From Bradyrhizobium sp. ISRA430 (lineage in GTDB: Bacteria; Pseudomonadota; Alphaproteobacteria; Rhizobiales; Xanthobacteraceae): 64,000 bases of DNA. Below are positions 43,480 to 51,472 of the stretch, piece after piece (within the stretch, counting starts at the first letter, position 1; each line of letters opens with the position of its first letter). The position numbers and the translations under genes were made by a program. The stretch spans positions 2,728,001 to 2,792,000 of the forward strand of contig NZ_CP094516.1 in assembly GCF_029909975.1 (NCBI RefSeq). The letters run 5' to 3'. Under the pieces are notes generated by a model. It did not search any database, was not told the origin of the DNA, and saw nothing but the letters and a program-made list of their open reading frames with translations.

Positions 43480-43645
43480 ATGCTTGATACAAATCGGTGC
43501 TTTATGCGGTTTAGAGATCGTGCTGAGCGGATTGATTCGCAGGAAATCGCTGAGACTTTCGTATCGGTCGGGCCGTTGCTCGATGTACTCGATTCGACGA
43601 ACAACCAAATAATCTACGGTAGACGGGGAACGGGTAAAACGCATG
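43480..43645 (+). pseudogene. 5' fragment of a P-loop NTPase gene, 3' end lost
   Basis: An ATG with AAAGGGGGCC ahead of it opens a frame whose first 55 residues look like the start of a P-loop ATPase: ETFVSVGPLLDVLDSTNNQII, then Walker A GRRGTGKT at residues 47-54. Immediately after THA the sequence becomes the antisense of the opposite-strand gene, so the rest of this frame (to 43851) is not genuine protein. TATAAT occurs at 43448-43453. A TATA box, ribosome site and N-terminus thus survive, but the ATPase core is deleted. The low GC suggests transfer. Family assignment beyond P-loop ATPase is not possible. Confidence 0.6.
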
Positions 43646-44043
43646 CCCGTCACGATCAGCTCAAAAGAGACCTCGTAGTCTTCGTCAAGCGCGGCAGCAA
43701 GTTCAGAGAGCTTGCGCTGCAGCTTGGGATTCGCGACGTTTTGCAGGCGGGCCAAGTCCTTAATCTGCAGCCAGGAAGAAAGTATCTCGCGCAGAGGTTC
43801 CGCATCAACCGTGTCGCCTTGGATGAATTTACCTTGTACGATATGAACTAGCGTTTTGTCGTTGTCGATGACGATTGCATCTATCTGCTTATCGTTGCTT
43901 CCGTCGGTGATATCGTCACGTGTTTCGTTCATATCACGAAAGAGAATATTGCGGAGGTACCACGCTACGAAGCGCTGCCCGTCATTGGCAAAGCGCGTTT
44001 GGAAATAGTCAGCCGCAGTTTGTTTTTTTATAAGTTCGTACAT
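43645..44043 (-). pseudogene. 5' fragment of an AIPR-like/PD-(D/E)xK-type defence gene, 3' end lost
   Basis: From the ATG at 44043 about 133 residues read as a coherent N-terminal domain: FVAWYLRNILFRDMNETRDDI, then KQIDAIVIDNDKTLVHIVQGKF. The D...Q-x-K arrangement resembles the nuclease-like domain found in AIPR (abortive-infection) and Mrr-type proteins. Full AIPR proteins have several hundred residues. Homology-like sequence stops at FELIVTGM, where the frame enters the antisense of the P-loop fragment and ends at 43447. Base composition is AT-richer than neighbours. The AIPR call is from pattern only. Confidence 0.5.
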
Positions 44044-44245
44044 CGCTCGCCCCCGACCCAATCGGGGGAATATGCCAAAGATACAACCGCCGGTACACCG
44101 GTTTATTGGCGACTGATCGACTTGTTAACAGAGGTGGCAGCGCTCTAACTTGATCGCACGACTTCGGTCTGAACCGGATCATCACCTTGCCCCCAACAAC
44201 ATATCCTCATCCAATTGGCCAGTGCGAGCCAGGTCGCTCAGCTCT

Positions 44246-44323
44246 TAGGATGGGTTGAGCTCTTCGCGAATCCATCATCGTCGTGAATGAAATGATGGGT
44301 TTCGCTTTGCTCTATCCATCCTA
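44246..44323. repeat. Palindromic repeat, family F (TAGGATGGG...CCATCCTA)
   Basis: TAGGATGGGTTGAGC on the left and GCTCTATCCATCCTA on the right are near reverse complements, with inner ATCCATCATCG/CGATGATGG-like pairing (ATGATGGGTTTCGC). This is a type widespread in Bradyrhizobium intergenic DNA. Here it abuts, and probably replaced, the beginning of the second HGG gene copy. Confidence 0.7.
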
Positions 44324-44328
44324 CGAGC

Positions 44329-44547
44329 TGCGGCACCAGGACCCGCATCGGCCGAGGCTGCCGTGCGCCCGCGGTACACGGCAAGACCCGCTGCCGCATA
44401 CACGGGAGCGCACCGGGATCGGGCGCGCCGCGAGGAAACCAGAATGCACAGAAGTACGGGTTGTTCACGAGCCATGCGATCGCCGAGCGAAGGCACGCCC
44501 GAACGTTGCTAGGTGAAGCGCGGAGGCTGCTGCGAGAACTGGAGTGA
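44329..44547 (+). pseudogene. Truncated second copy of the HGG-motif gene
   Basis: In one frame the sequence reads CGTRTRIGRGCRAPAVHGKTRC, then RIHGSAPGSGAPRGNQNAQKYG, LFTSHAIAERRHARTLLGEAR and RLLRELE before a stop. It aligns throughout with residues 18-89 of the intact gene at 43049, without gaps and with roughly two thirds of positions identical. The first 17 residues and any start codon are missing; the repeat described above ends just upstream. The reading frame is otherwise intact, so loss of the 5' end is the main lesion. Confidence 0.7.
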
Positions 44548-44715
44548 TGTCGGGGCCCCCCTCGCCGCAAGCGAGAGCATCGCCAGACCTCGAGCATCGC
44601 GTTCGATTTCAGGACAAGAAACGGAGTTTAGTCGGCGCGGATCAGACGTAGTCCTCTTTCGGAGATCACTGAGCGACACCGGTGATCGGTTCTCAGTCGA
44701 GAGAGGAGCTTTCCA

Positions 44716-45168
44716 ATGAGCAAGGAAGAAAATAACAAGGCCGTTGTCGGCCGCTGGTTCACCGATTTCTGGGGCAAGAACGTCAATCTCGGGGTCATCG
44801 ATGAAATCGCTGCCCCCGACATGCTGCTGAAATACTCCCTGCACGAACCCCGCCGCGGCCGGGACGATATCAAGGCGTTCATGACCGACTTCCGCGCCGC
44901 GTTTCCCGATCTCAACTTCTGGGGAACGGCGGACTTGATCGCCGAGGGCGACTACGTCGTCGGTCAATGGGAAGGCGGCGGCACGCACACGGGGCCGGCA
45001 TTCGCTGACTTCCTGGCGGGCGGCTTGCCGGCGGCAACCGGCCGCAAGATGCACTTCACCGGCACCACTGTCCTGAAGGTCATCAACGGCAAGATCGTCG
45101 AGGAAATCGGCCTTGACGACGGCGTGACCGCGCTGACCCAACTTGGCCTGATCAAGAAGGCTGCCTAA
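44716..45168 (+). CDS. SnoaL-like / NTF2-like polyketide-cyclase-fold protein
   Basis: 150 residues behind GAGAGGAGC. The fold is the small cone-shaped NTF2/SnoaL type: VVGRWFTDFWGKN, VIDEIAAPDMLLKYSLHEP, RGRDDIKAFMTDFRAAFPDLNF, VVGQWEGGGTHTG, FTGTTVLKVINGKIVEEIG. Members catalyse aldol-type cyclisation, ester hydrolysis or dehydration, or only bind ligands, so no reaction is proposed. It lies alone between the HGG remnant and the ada fragment. Confidence 0.8.
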   Translation: MSKEENNKAVVGRWFTDFWGKNVNLGVIDEIAAPDMLLKYSLHEPRRGRDDIKAFMTDFRAAFPDLNFWGTADLIAEGDYVVGQWEGGGTHTGPAFADFLAGGLPAATGRKMHFTGTTVLKVINGKIVEEIGLDDGVTALTQLGLIKKAA

Positions 45169-45288
45169 TCGAAGCGTCCGGGGAACTGGAAGGAGCCGAA
45201 TGAGGCTGGCACACACCGTGTCGGCCTCACTTGCATTTGGGAGGAGAGATCGAATTCGCGGAAAGCGGGTGGCATCAAAAGCTCGATC

Positions 45289-46254
45289 ATGAAATCTATT
45301 CGCGCCATGACCGCAAGACCTGCCAGCAATCCGAACCCAAAATCTCTGCCTGTGGCGGAAGATCCGCGATGGGCGCGCGTCCTTGCGCGGGACAAGACGG
45401 CCGACGGGCAGTTCTGGTATTCGGTTTCCACGACTGGGGTCTATTGCCGGCCGTCATGCCCATCGCGTGTCGCCAATCCCAGGAATGTGCAGATGCATGA
45501 CAGCTTGGAGGCTGCCAAGGCGACGGGCTTCCGGCCGTGCCGGCGCTGCAAGCCGGACGGACCATCGAAGGACGCCGAGAATGCGAAACTGATCGCCAGG
45601 GCGTGCCGCCTTATCGAAGCGAGCGAAGACGAACCATCCCTTGAGGAACTGGCGCGAGCGTTCGGCCTGAGCCCCCGCTACTTTCATCGCCTGTTCAGGG
45701 CCGCCACCGGTCTCACGCCGAAGGACTACGCTGTCGCTTATCGCGCCAAGAGGGTCCGAGAAGGCCTCGCCCGCGGCAGCTCCGTGACTGAAGCGATCTA
45801 TGATGCGGGCTTCAATTCGAGTGGACGCTTTTATGCCAAGTCGACCGGCATGCTCGGCATGACGCCGTCGCACTACCGTGCCGGAGGCCTCAACGAGGAA
45901 ATCAAGTTTGCCGTCGGCCAGACACATCTGGGCGCGATTGTCGTCGCCTCGAGCAAGAAAGGGGTTGCTGCCATCTTGCTGGGCGATGACGCGGATGAGC
46001 TCGTCCGCGACCTCCAGGACCGCTTCCCAAAAGCACGGCTGACCGGCGCTGACCCGGACTATGAAGTGATGATCGCGCATGTCGTCGGCCTTGTGGAGGC
46101 GCCGGAACTTGGGCTGGATCTTCCTCTCGATGTTCGCGGCACGGCCTTCCAGCAACGCGTTTGGCAGGCGCTTCAGGACATCCCGGTCGGCGCAACGACC
46201 TCCTACGCCGAGATCGCACGGCGGAAGCCCGAATCCGCGGTCAGGAAGGATTGA
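45289..46254 (+). pseudogene. ada: Ada regulator/methyltransferase truncated before the O6-methylguanine active site
   Basis: 321 residues. The N-terminal methylphosphotriester domain is intact with zinc cysteines C53, C57, C84 and C87 (VYCRPSCPSR...FRPCRRCKPD). Next are two AraC-type helix-turn-helix units (LEELARAFGLSPRYFHRLF; VTEAIYDAGFNSSGRFYAKS), then most of the methyltransferase domain (VRGTAFQQRVWQALQDIPVG). After SYAEIARR it reads KPESAVRKD and stops, so the PCHR motif with the acceptor cysteine is missing. It could still sense phosphotriester damage and regulate, but cannot repair O6-methylguanine. Confidence 0.85.
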
Positions 46255-46308
46255 GTTGCAAGGCCTGAAGGCGCGCGAGGCCGGCGACACCGAACCGATC
46301 TGACGTCA

Positions 46309-46341
46309 GGCACATGCTGTCGACGTTGCTGCGTACCATCC
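46309..46341 (+). repeat. 33-base scrap matching the 5' part of the MFS gene at 54 kb
   Basis: GGCACATGCTGTCGACGTTG... here matches 54159-54191 with one mismatch in 33 bases (T at 46334 against C at 54184). There it encodes part of the first helix of an MFS transporter. Flanking bases do not match. The scrap sits between the broken end of ada and the 3' end of the CadC-like gene, so it marks a rearrangement point and may be all that is left of a paralogue. Confidence 0.7.
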
Positions 46342-46346
46342 TCGCG

Positions 46347-47930
46347 TCAATCCGGAAGACCCGCATTGCGGAGAGCTTTCGCAAAGATTGCGAAGTTCTC
46401 CGGCCGGCGAAATGGCGTCAACTCGCTCAAGCTGGATGCCGTCAGACCAGGATTGTCTTCGAGCGCCCGCGAGATGGCTCTGCGTGCCGGCTCCATCCGC
46501 CCTGCCAGTACACCACTGGCGGCGTAAATGCAGATTGTCAGCAGGAAAGCCGGATTGTCGCGCATTGCCTTTTCTGCGCACGACAGCGCGATGTCGTGGC
46601 GACCCGCCAGGAAGTGAGCATAGGCCATGGCGCTGTGCGTGGTGTAATACATCGACGGATCGAGCGGACTTAGCCGCATGGCATGCGCGCAGTGCTCGAG
46701 CACGAGATCAGGCTCGCCTCGCCAGACTCTCAGCCAGGCACTGAGCATCCAGGCCCGTGCCAGATTGGGATTGACAGCCAATGCGCGATCCATGAAATCC
46801 GCAGCATCGTCGAACTCGCGGGCTACAAAGGCGAGCGCGTAAGCGCCCATCGATAGCGCAAACGGATCATCTGCCCCCAGATCCACCGCTTTGCGAGCCA
46901 ATCGTATGGCTTCCGCGCTTTCCAGCGGCTGGTCGTTCATCTCACCGAGCGCCTTGCGTCGGACATGGCACCACGCGGCCATGCCGTAGGCACAGGCCAG
47001 ACGAGGATCGAGCTCGATCGCCTTGTAAAAGAGGTCCAGCGCATCGCTGTTCGCGTGCTTGGACCAACGGGCTTTCGCCAGCCCGCGCAGATAATAATCG
47101 TAGGCATCCAGGTTTTCGGTTGGCTTGCGCCTGGCCCGCTTGATCTCCTCGTGCTGCAGCTTCGGCGCGATCGCCCCCACCACGCTGGAGGTCAGATGAT
47201 CCTGCAGATCGAACATATCCTCGACCGGCCCCTCGAAACGGTCGGCCCAGAGATGGGCTCCCGTCTCGGCGTCGATAAGCTGAGCCGCAATGCGAACGCG
47301 CTTTCCGGCCCTGCGCACGCTGCCTTCGAGGACATACCGCACTCCGAGCTCGCGGCCGACCTGCTTCACGTCCACTGGCCGCCCCTTGTATGCAAAGCTG
47401 GAATTGCGTGCGACCACGAACAGCCAACGAAAGAGCGATAGCGCCATGGTGATATCCTCCACGACGCCATCCGCGAAATAGTCCTGCTCGGGATCGGAGC
47501 TCAGGTTAGAGAACGGGAGTACGGCGATCGAGGGTTTATCGGGCAGCGGGAGGGCGGCGACTATCCTCGCTTCTTGCTGGTCGTGGACGGCGGCCAAAGG
47601 GTCCGGCTTCGGTGATTCCCGAACTTCCCCGACGAAACGGAAGCCCTTGCGCGGGAGTGTTTTGATCAGGCGCTGCGCTTCCCCGCAATCGCCGATTGCG
47701 GTGCGTGCGGCATTCAGGCGGGTCGTAAGCGCAGCCTCGGACACGATGCGCCCTTTCCAGATGGCCTCCAGGAGATCGTCTTTGCTGACAACACGCTCCC
47801 TGTTGCGGATCAGGTAATCGAGAATGTCGAAGACCTGGGGCGCAACGGAAACAAGATCAGCTCCGCGATGCAGCTCGCGCCGATCCGTGTCGAACACGTA
47901 CTCCTCAAAGAGATAGCGCAAGCTGTCCAT
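46347..47930 (-). CDS. CadC-like winged-helix regulator with TolB-type and TPR regions
   Basis: 527 residues. An OmpR/PhoB-type winged helix leads (FEEYVFDTDRRELHRGADLV, RVVSKDDLLEAIWKGR, LIKTLPRKGFRFVGEV). After a linker comes a TolB-N-like domain (PSIAVLPFSNLSSDPEQDYF, then VEDITMALSLFRWLFVVAR, YVLEGSVRRAGKRVRI, AHLWADRFEG), then about six TPR-like helical repeats (LDLFYKAIELDPRLACAYG; FMDRALAVNPNLARAWML). No membrane helix is evident. Such proteins are orphan regulators in Rhizobiales. It is divergent from pflB. Confidence 0.88.
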   Translation of the reverse strand: MDSLRYLFEEYVFDTDRRELHRGADLVSVAPQVFDILDYLIRNRERVVSKDDLLEAIWKGRIVSEAALTTRLNAARTAIGDCGEAQRLIKTLPRKGFRFVGEVRESPKPDPLAAVHDQQEARIVAALPLPDKPSIAVLPFSNLSSDPEQDYFADGVVEDITMALSLFRWLFVVARNSSFAYKGRPVDVKQVGRELGVRYVLEGSVRRAGKRVRIAAQLIDAETGAHLWADRFEGPVEDMFDLQDHLTSSVVGAIAPKLQHEEIKRARRKPTENLDAYDYYLRGLAKARWSKHANSDALDLFYKAIELDPRLACAYGMAAWCHVRRKALGEMNDQPLESAEAIRLARKAVDLGADDPFALSMGAYALAFVAREFDDAADFMDRALAVNPNLARAWMLSAWLRVWRGEPDLVLEHCAHAMRLSPLDPSMYYTTHSAMAYAHFLAGRHDIALSCAEKAMRDNPAFLLTICIYAASGVLAGRMEPARRAISRALEDNPGLTASSLSELTPFRRPENFAIFAKALRNAGLPD

Positions 47931-48335
47931 CCCTGTCGGCGACCTCCGCCGAGCGGCGCCGCCTTTGCACCGGTTCGCAAGTAAAGACTAAGCCGCCGGT
48001 GCGGAAAATGTAAGCCGCGCATCACGGGTGTCCGGCCGAGTCGTGGCAGCCCTACTCCGGTACAAGCAATGCCCGGGGAGTGAGCGCCACCGGCGGCGCT
48101 GCGCGGATGCGACCGACTGCCGCATCGATGCTGCGGTCGCGCAATGATCATGCCGATACAAAAAGCCGCAATTATTTCGGCTGCCCATCGCCGATGGCTC
48201 CCACAGGTTGACATAGGTCAATCAACGCATCCGCCTGCCGCCCCTAACATTGAGCAACAGCCTGGCGCGCCCCGATGCCTCCTTTGCAGATCGGATGCGA
48301 TGCCAGGACAAACGACAACGCCAGGGAGATTCGTC
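47931..48335. promoter_or_regulatory. Divergent regulatory region of the CadC-like gene and the pfl operon
   Basis: 405 bases between two divergent genes. The main feature is the symmetric FNR/FixK box listed separately, about 114 bases before the pflB ATG. The ribosome site GGGAGA lies just before pflB. The position of the box fits class II activation of a promoter some 40 bases downstream, around 48245-48260. A cytochrome-like or NarL site was not recognised. The short frames here do not look coding. Confidence 0.55.
48208..48221. promoter_or_regulatory. FNR/FixK-type box, TTGAC-ATAG-GTCAA
   Basis: A perfect dyad of five bases around ATAG (TTGACATAGGTCAA), matching the FNR consensus TTGAT-N4-ATCAA at eight of ten positions and the Bradyrhizobium FixK2 pattern TTGA/C-N6-T/GCAA exactly. 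It stands upstream of pflB. It predicts induction of the pyruvate-formate-lyase operon at low oxygen. Confidence 0.75.
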
Positions 48336-50603
48336 ATGAAAGGCAGCGCGGCGCTCGAGAAAGACGCCAAGGCGGATAGCTGGAGAGGTTTCCAGCCGGG
48401 CGACTGGTCCTCCTCCATCAGCGTGCGCGACTTCATCGTCCGAAATGTTGCCTCCTACTCCGGGGACGAGACATTCCTGGTGGGCCCTTCGCAGCGCACC
48501 AAGGCGGTATGGGCCAAGCTGCAGCCCTACTTTGCCGAGGAACGAAAGAAGGGCGTCCTGGCCGTCGATGCGAAAAATCCGTCGACGATGCTGGCGCATG
48601 AGGCCGGGTACATCGACCGCGACAACGAGGTCATCATCGGTCTTCAGACCGACCAGCCGTTCAAGCGGGCGATCTTTCCGTTCGGCGGCCTACGCATGGT
48701 GGAAGCTGGCCTCAAGGCCGCAGGATTCGAACCCGACGCAAAGGTGCACGAGGCCTTCACGAAGTACCGCAAGTCGCACAATGACGGCGTGTTCGATGCC
48801 TACACGCCGGAGATCATGAACTGCCGGCGGTCCGGCATCATCACCGGCCTTCCCGACGCCTATGGCCGCGGCCGCATCATCGGCGACTATCGCCGCGTTG
48901 CACTCTACGGCACCGACCGTCTGCTGGAGGGTAAGCGCCAGGAGCGGGCCCAGATCGATGACATGTGGCCGACTGACGAGGTGATCCGCCAGCGCGAAGA
49001 ACTCGCCGAACAAATGCGCGCGCTGGAAGACCTTGCATCGATGGCGAAGCTCTATGGCCATGATATCACCCAGCCCGCCATGAACGCGCGCGAGGCGTTC
49101 CAGTGGACCTACTTCGCCTATCTCGGCGCGATCAAGGAAGCGAACGGCGCGGCAATGTCGATCGGCCGCATCTCGAGCTTCCTCGACATCTACATCGAGC
49201 GCGACATGAAGGAAGGCGTGCTCGACGAGGCAGGCGCACAGGAGTTGTGGGATCAGCTTGTGCAGAAGCTGCGCATCGTGCGCTTCCTCCGCACGCCCGA
49301 ATACGACGCGTTGTTCAGTGGAGATCCCTACTGGGCGACCGAATGCGTCGGCGGCATGGACCTCGATGGACGGGCGCTGGTGACGAAGAGCAGCTACCGC
49401 ATGCTCCATACCCTCTACAACCTCGGGCCGGCGCCGGAGCCGAACATCACGGTGCTGTGGTCCAACCACATGCCCGCGGCCTTCAAGCGCTTCTGCGTCA
49501 AGGTCAGCAAGGACACCTCGTCCCTGCAATACGAGAATGACGATCTGATGCGCCCGCACTGGGGCGACGATTATGCAATCGCCTGCTGCGTTTCGGCGAT
49601 GCGGCTCGGCAAGCAGATGCAGTTCTTCGGGGCGCGCGTGAACCTCGCAAAGGCCCTGCTCTACGCCATCAACGGCGGACGCGATGAGGTTTCCGGCGAT
49701 CAGGTCGCTCCCCGGACGATGCCGGTCATCGGCGACTTCCTCGACTATGACGACGTCATGGCGAAGTTCGACACCACCATGGAGTGGCTCGCCAAGACCT
49801 ATGTGCATGCCATGAACTGCATCCATTACATGCACGACAAGTACTTCTACGAGCGCCTGGAGATGGCGCTCCATGATCGCGACATATTGCGCACCATGGC
49901 ATTCGGCATCGCCGGACTTTCGGTGGTAGCCGACAGTCTCAGCGCGATCAAATATGGCAAGATCCGTGTCACCCGCGATGCGACGGGACTGGTGGTCGAC
50001 TACCAGAACGAGGGCAACGCCTCGACGCCGCAATTCGGCAACAACGACGATCGGGTCGATCAGATCGCATCCGAGCTCGTGACGCGGTTCATGCAAAAGA
50101 TCCGCAAGCATCCGACCTACAGGAACGCGACGCATACACAGAGCGTCCTTACCATCACCTCCAACGTCGTCTACGGCAAGGCAACCGGCAATACGCCGGA
50201 CGGCCGCCGCAAGGGCGAGCCGTTTGGGCCGGGCGCGAACCCGATGCACGGCCGGGACAGCCATGGCTGGCTCGCGTCGTGTCTGTCGGTCGCGAAACTT
50301 CCCTACAAGGATTCGCTCGACGGCATCAGCTACACCGTCTCGGTCGCGCCGCAGAAGGCCCATCTCTCCGAAGAGAAGCTGATCGACGAGGCCACCAAGG
50401 CCTTTGACCTCTATTTCGAGCGCGGCGGCTTCCACATGAACCTGAACGTGATCGACAGGGAGACGCTGGAAGACGCCATCAAGAACCCGGACAAATATCC
50501 GCAGCTCACGATCCGCGTGTCCGGCTATGCCGTCAATTTCGTCCGGCTGACGCCGGAACAACAGAGGGATGTGATCAGCCGCACCTTCCACGGGCAGATC
50601 TGA
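48336..50603 (+). CDS. pflB: Formate C-acetyltransferase (pyruvate formate-lyase)
   Basis: 755 residues, the length of E. coli PflB (760). The catalytic cysteine pair is C417-C418 in [10 protein letters not shown], and the glycyl radical site is G730 in RVSGYAVNF near the C-terminus. Other family segments are [29 protein letters not shown] and [22 protein letters not shown]. It converts pyruvate and CoA to acetyl-CoA and formate in the cytoplasm, but only without oxygen, because the radical is destroyed by it. The ATG used follows GGGAGATTCGTC; an upstream frame extension is ignored. It is the first gene of a pfl operon. Confidence 0.95.
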   Translation: MKGSAALEKDAKADSWRGFQPGDWSSSISVRDFIVRNVASYSGDETFLVGPSQRTKAVWAKLQPYFAEERKKGVLAVDAKNPSTMLAHEAGYIDRDNEVIIGLQTDQPFKRAIFPFGGLRMVEAGLKAAGFEPDAKVHEAFTKYRKSHNDGVFDAYTPEIMNCRRSGIITGLPDAYGRGRIIGDYRRVALYGTDRLLEGKRQERAQIDDMWPTDEVIRQREELAEQMRALEDLASMAKLYGHDITQPAMNAREAFQWTYFAYLGAIKEANGAAMSIGRISSFLDIYIERDMKEGVLDEAGAQELWDQLVQKLRIVRFLRTPEYDALFSGDPYWATECVGGMDLDGRALVTKSSYRMLHTLYNLGPAPEPNITVLWSNHMPAAFKRFCVKVSKDTSSLQYENDDLMRPHWGDDYAIACCVSAMRLGKQMQFFGARVNLAKALLYAINGGRDEVSGDQVAPRTMPVIGDFLDYDDVMAKFDTTMEWLAKTYVHAMNCIHYMHDKYFYERLEMALHDRDILRTMAFGIAGLSVVADSLSAIKYGKIRVTRDATGLVVDYQNEGNASTPQFGNNDDRVDQIASELVTRFMQKIRKHPTYRNATHTQSVLTITSNVVYGKATGNTPDGRRKGEPFGPGANPMHGRDSHGWLASCLSVAKLPYKDSLDGISYTVSVAPQKAHLSEEKLIDEATKAFDLYFERGGFHMNLNVIDRETLEDAIKNPDKYPQLTIRVSGYAVNFVRLTPEQQRDVISRTFHGQI

Positions 50604-50616
50604 GCCGGGGTGTTCG

Positions 50617-51444
50617 ATGTCGACCCAGCAGGCACTCGAATCGGGAAGCCGTCATGACCTGCGTACGGGCGCTTCGCCCGACGCTCCCGATGAGGACAAG
50701 TTCAGGGACGAGGACGGCGCGTTCGGCTACTGCCATTCCTACGAAACGTCGTCGCGTTACGACGGTCCGGGCCTAAGGATCGTCCTGTTCGTCTCGGGCT
50801 GCCTGCTCCGCTGTACCTATTGCCACAACCCGGACACCTGGCACCTCAAGGACGGAACATATGTTTCGGCCGAACAGGTGCTGCGTCGTCTCGGCGACTT
50901 CGCGCCATCCGTGCGCAGCCTCGGAGGCGGACTGACGATATCGGGCGGTGAACCTATGGTGCAGCTAGCCTTCGTCAGGCGCATCTTCGCTGGCGCCAAG
51001 GACATGGGCCTGCACACGGCCATTGAGACTTCCGGCTTTCTCGGCGATCGTGCCGATGACGCCTTTCTCTCGACCATCGACCTCGTACTGCTCGACATCA
51101 AGAGCTCCGACCCGGACACCTATCGCAAGGTGACAGGGCGAGACATCGCGCCGACGCTGCATTTTGCCGAGCGCCTCGCCTCGATCGGCAAACCAGTTTG
51201 GGTCCGCTTCACGCTCGTGCCCGGTGCCACCGACGATCCGGCGAATGTGGAGGGCATCGCCCGCTTCGTCGCCCCCATGAAGAATGTCGAATGCCTCGAG
51301 GTGCAGCCCTTCCATCAAATGGGTGAGTTCAAATGGAAGGCGATGGGGCTCGACTACAAGCACTTCGATACGCCACCGCCCTCCCGCGAGCTGGTCAACC
51401 GGGTCATCGGCCAGTTTCGCGATGCCGGCTGTAACGCCCGGTAA
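50617..51444 (+). CDS. pflA: Pyruvate formate-lyase activating enzyme (glycyl-radical enzyme activase)
   Basis: 275 residues. The radical SAM cluster motif is C62-x3-C66-x2-C69 (SGCLLRCTYCHNPDTW), followed by the SAM-binding GGGLTISGGEP and VLLDIKSSDPD. It abstracts a hydrogen from glycine 730 of PflB. The N-terminus is about 30 residues longer than in E. coli PflA. It starts 13 bases after pflB, so they are co-transcribed and balanced. Confidence 0.95.
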   Translation: MSTQQALESGSRHDLRTGASPDAPDEDKFRDEDGAFGYCHSYETSSRYDGPGLRIVLFVSGCLLRCTYCHNPDTWHLKDGTYVSAEQVLRRLGDFAPSVRSLGGGLTISGGEPMVQLAFVRRIFAGAKDMGLHTAIETSGFLGDRADDAFLSTIDLVLLDIKSSDPDTYRKVTGRDIAPTLHFAERLASIGKPVWVRFTLVPGATDDPANVEGIARFVAPMKNVECLEVQPFHQMGEFKWKAMGLDYKHFDTPPPSRELVNRVIGQFRDAGCNAR

Positions 51445-51472
51445 CAGACCTCGGATTACCCCGGAGAGATGA

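Noticed and set aside
43645..43851. Rest of the plus-strand frame after the P-loop fragment
   Set aside because: It is antisense to the nuclease-like fragment and shows no NTPase motifs such as Walker B.
48690..50591. Long minus-strand open frame inside pflB
   Set aside because: No known domain; pflB has all catalytic motifs on the opposite strand.
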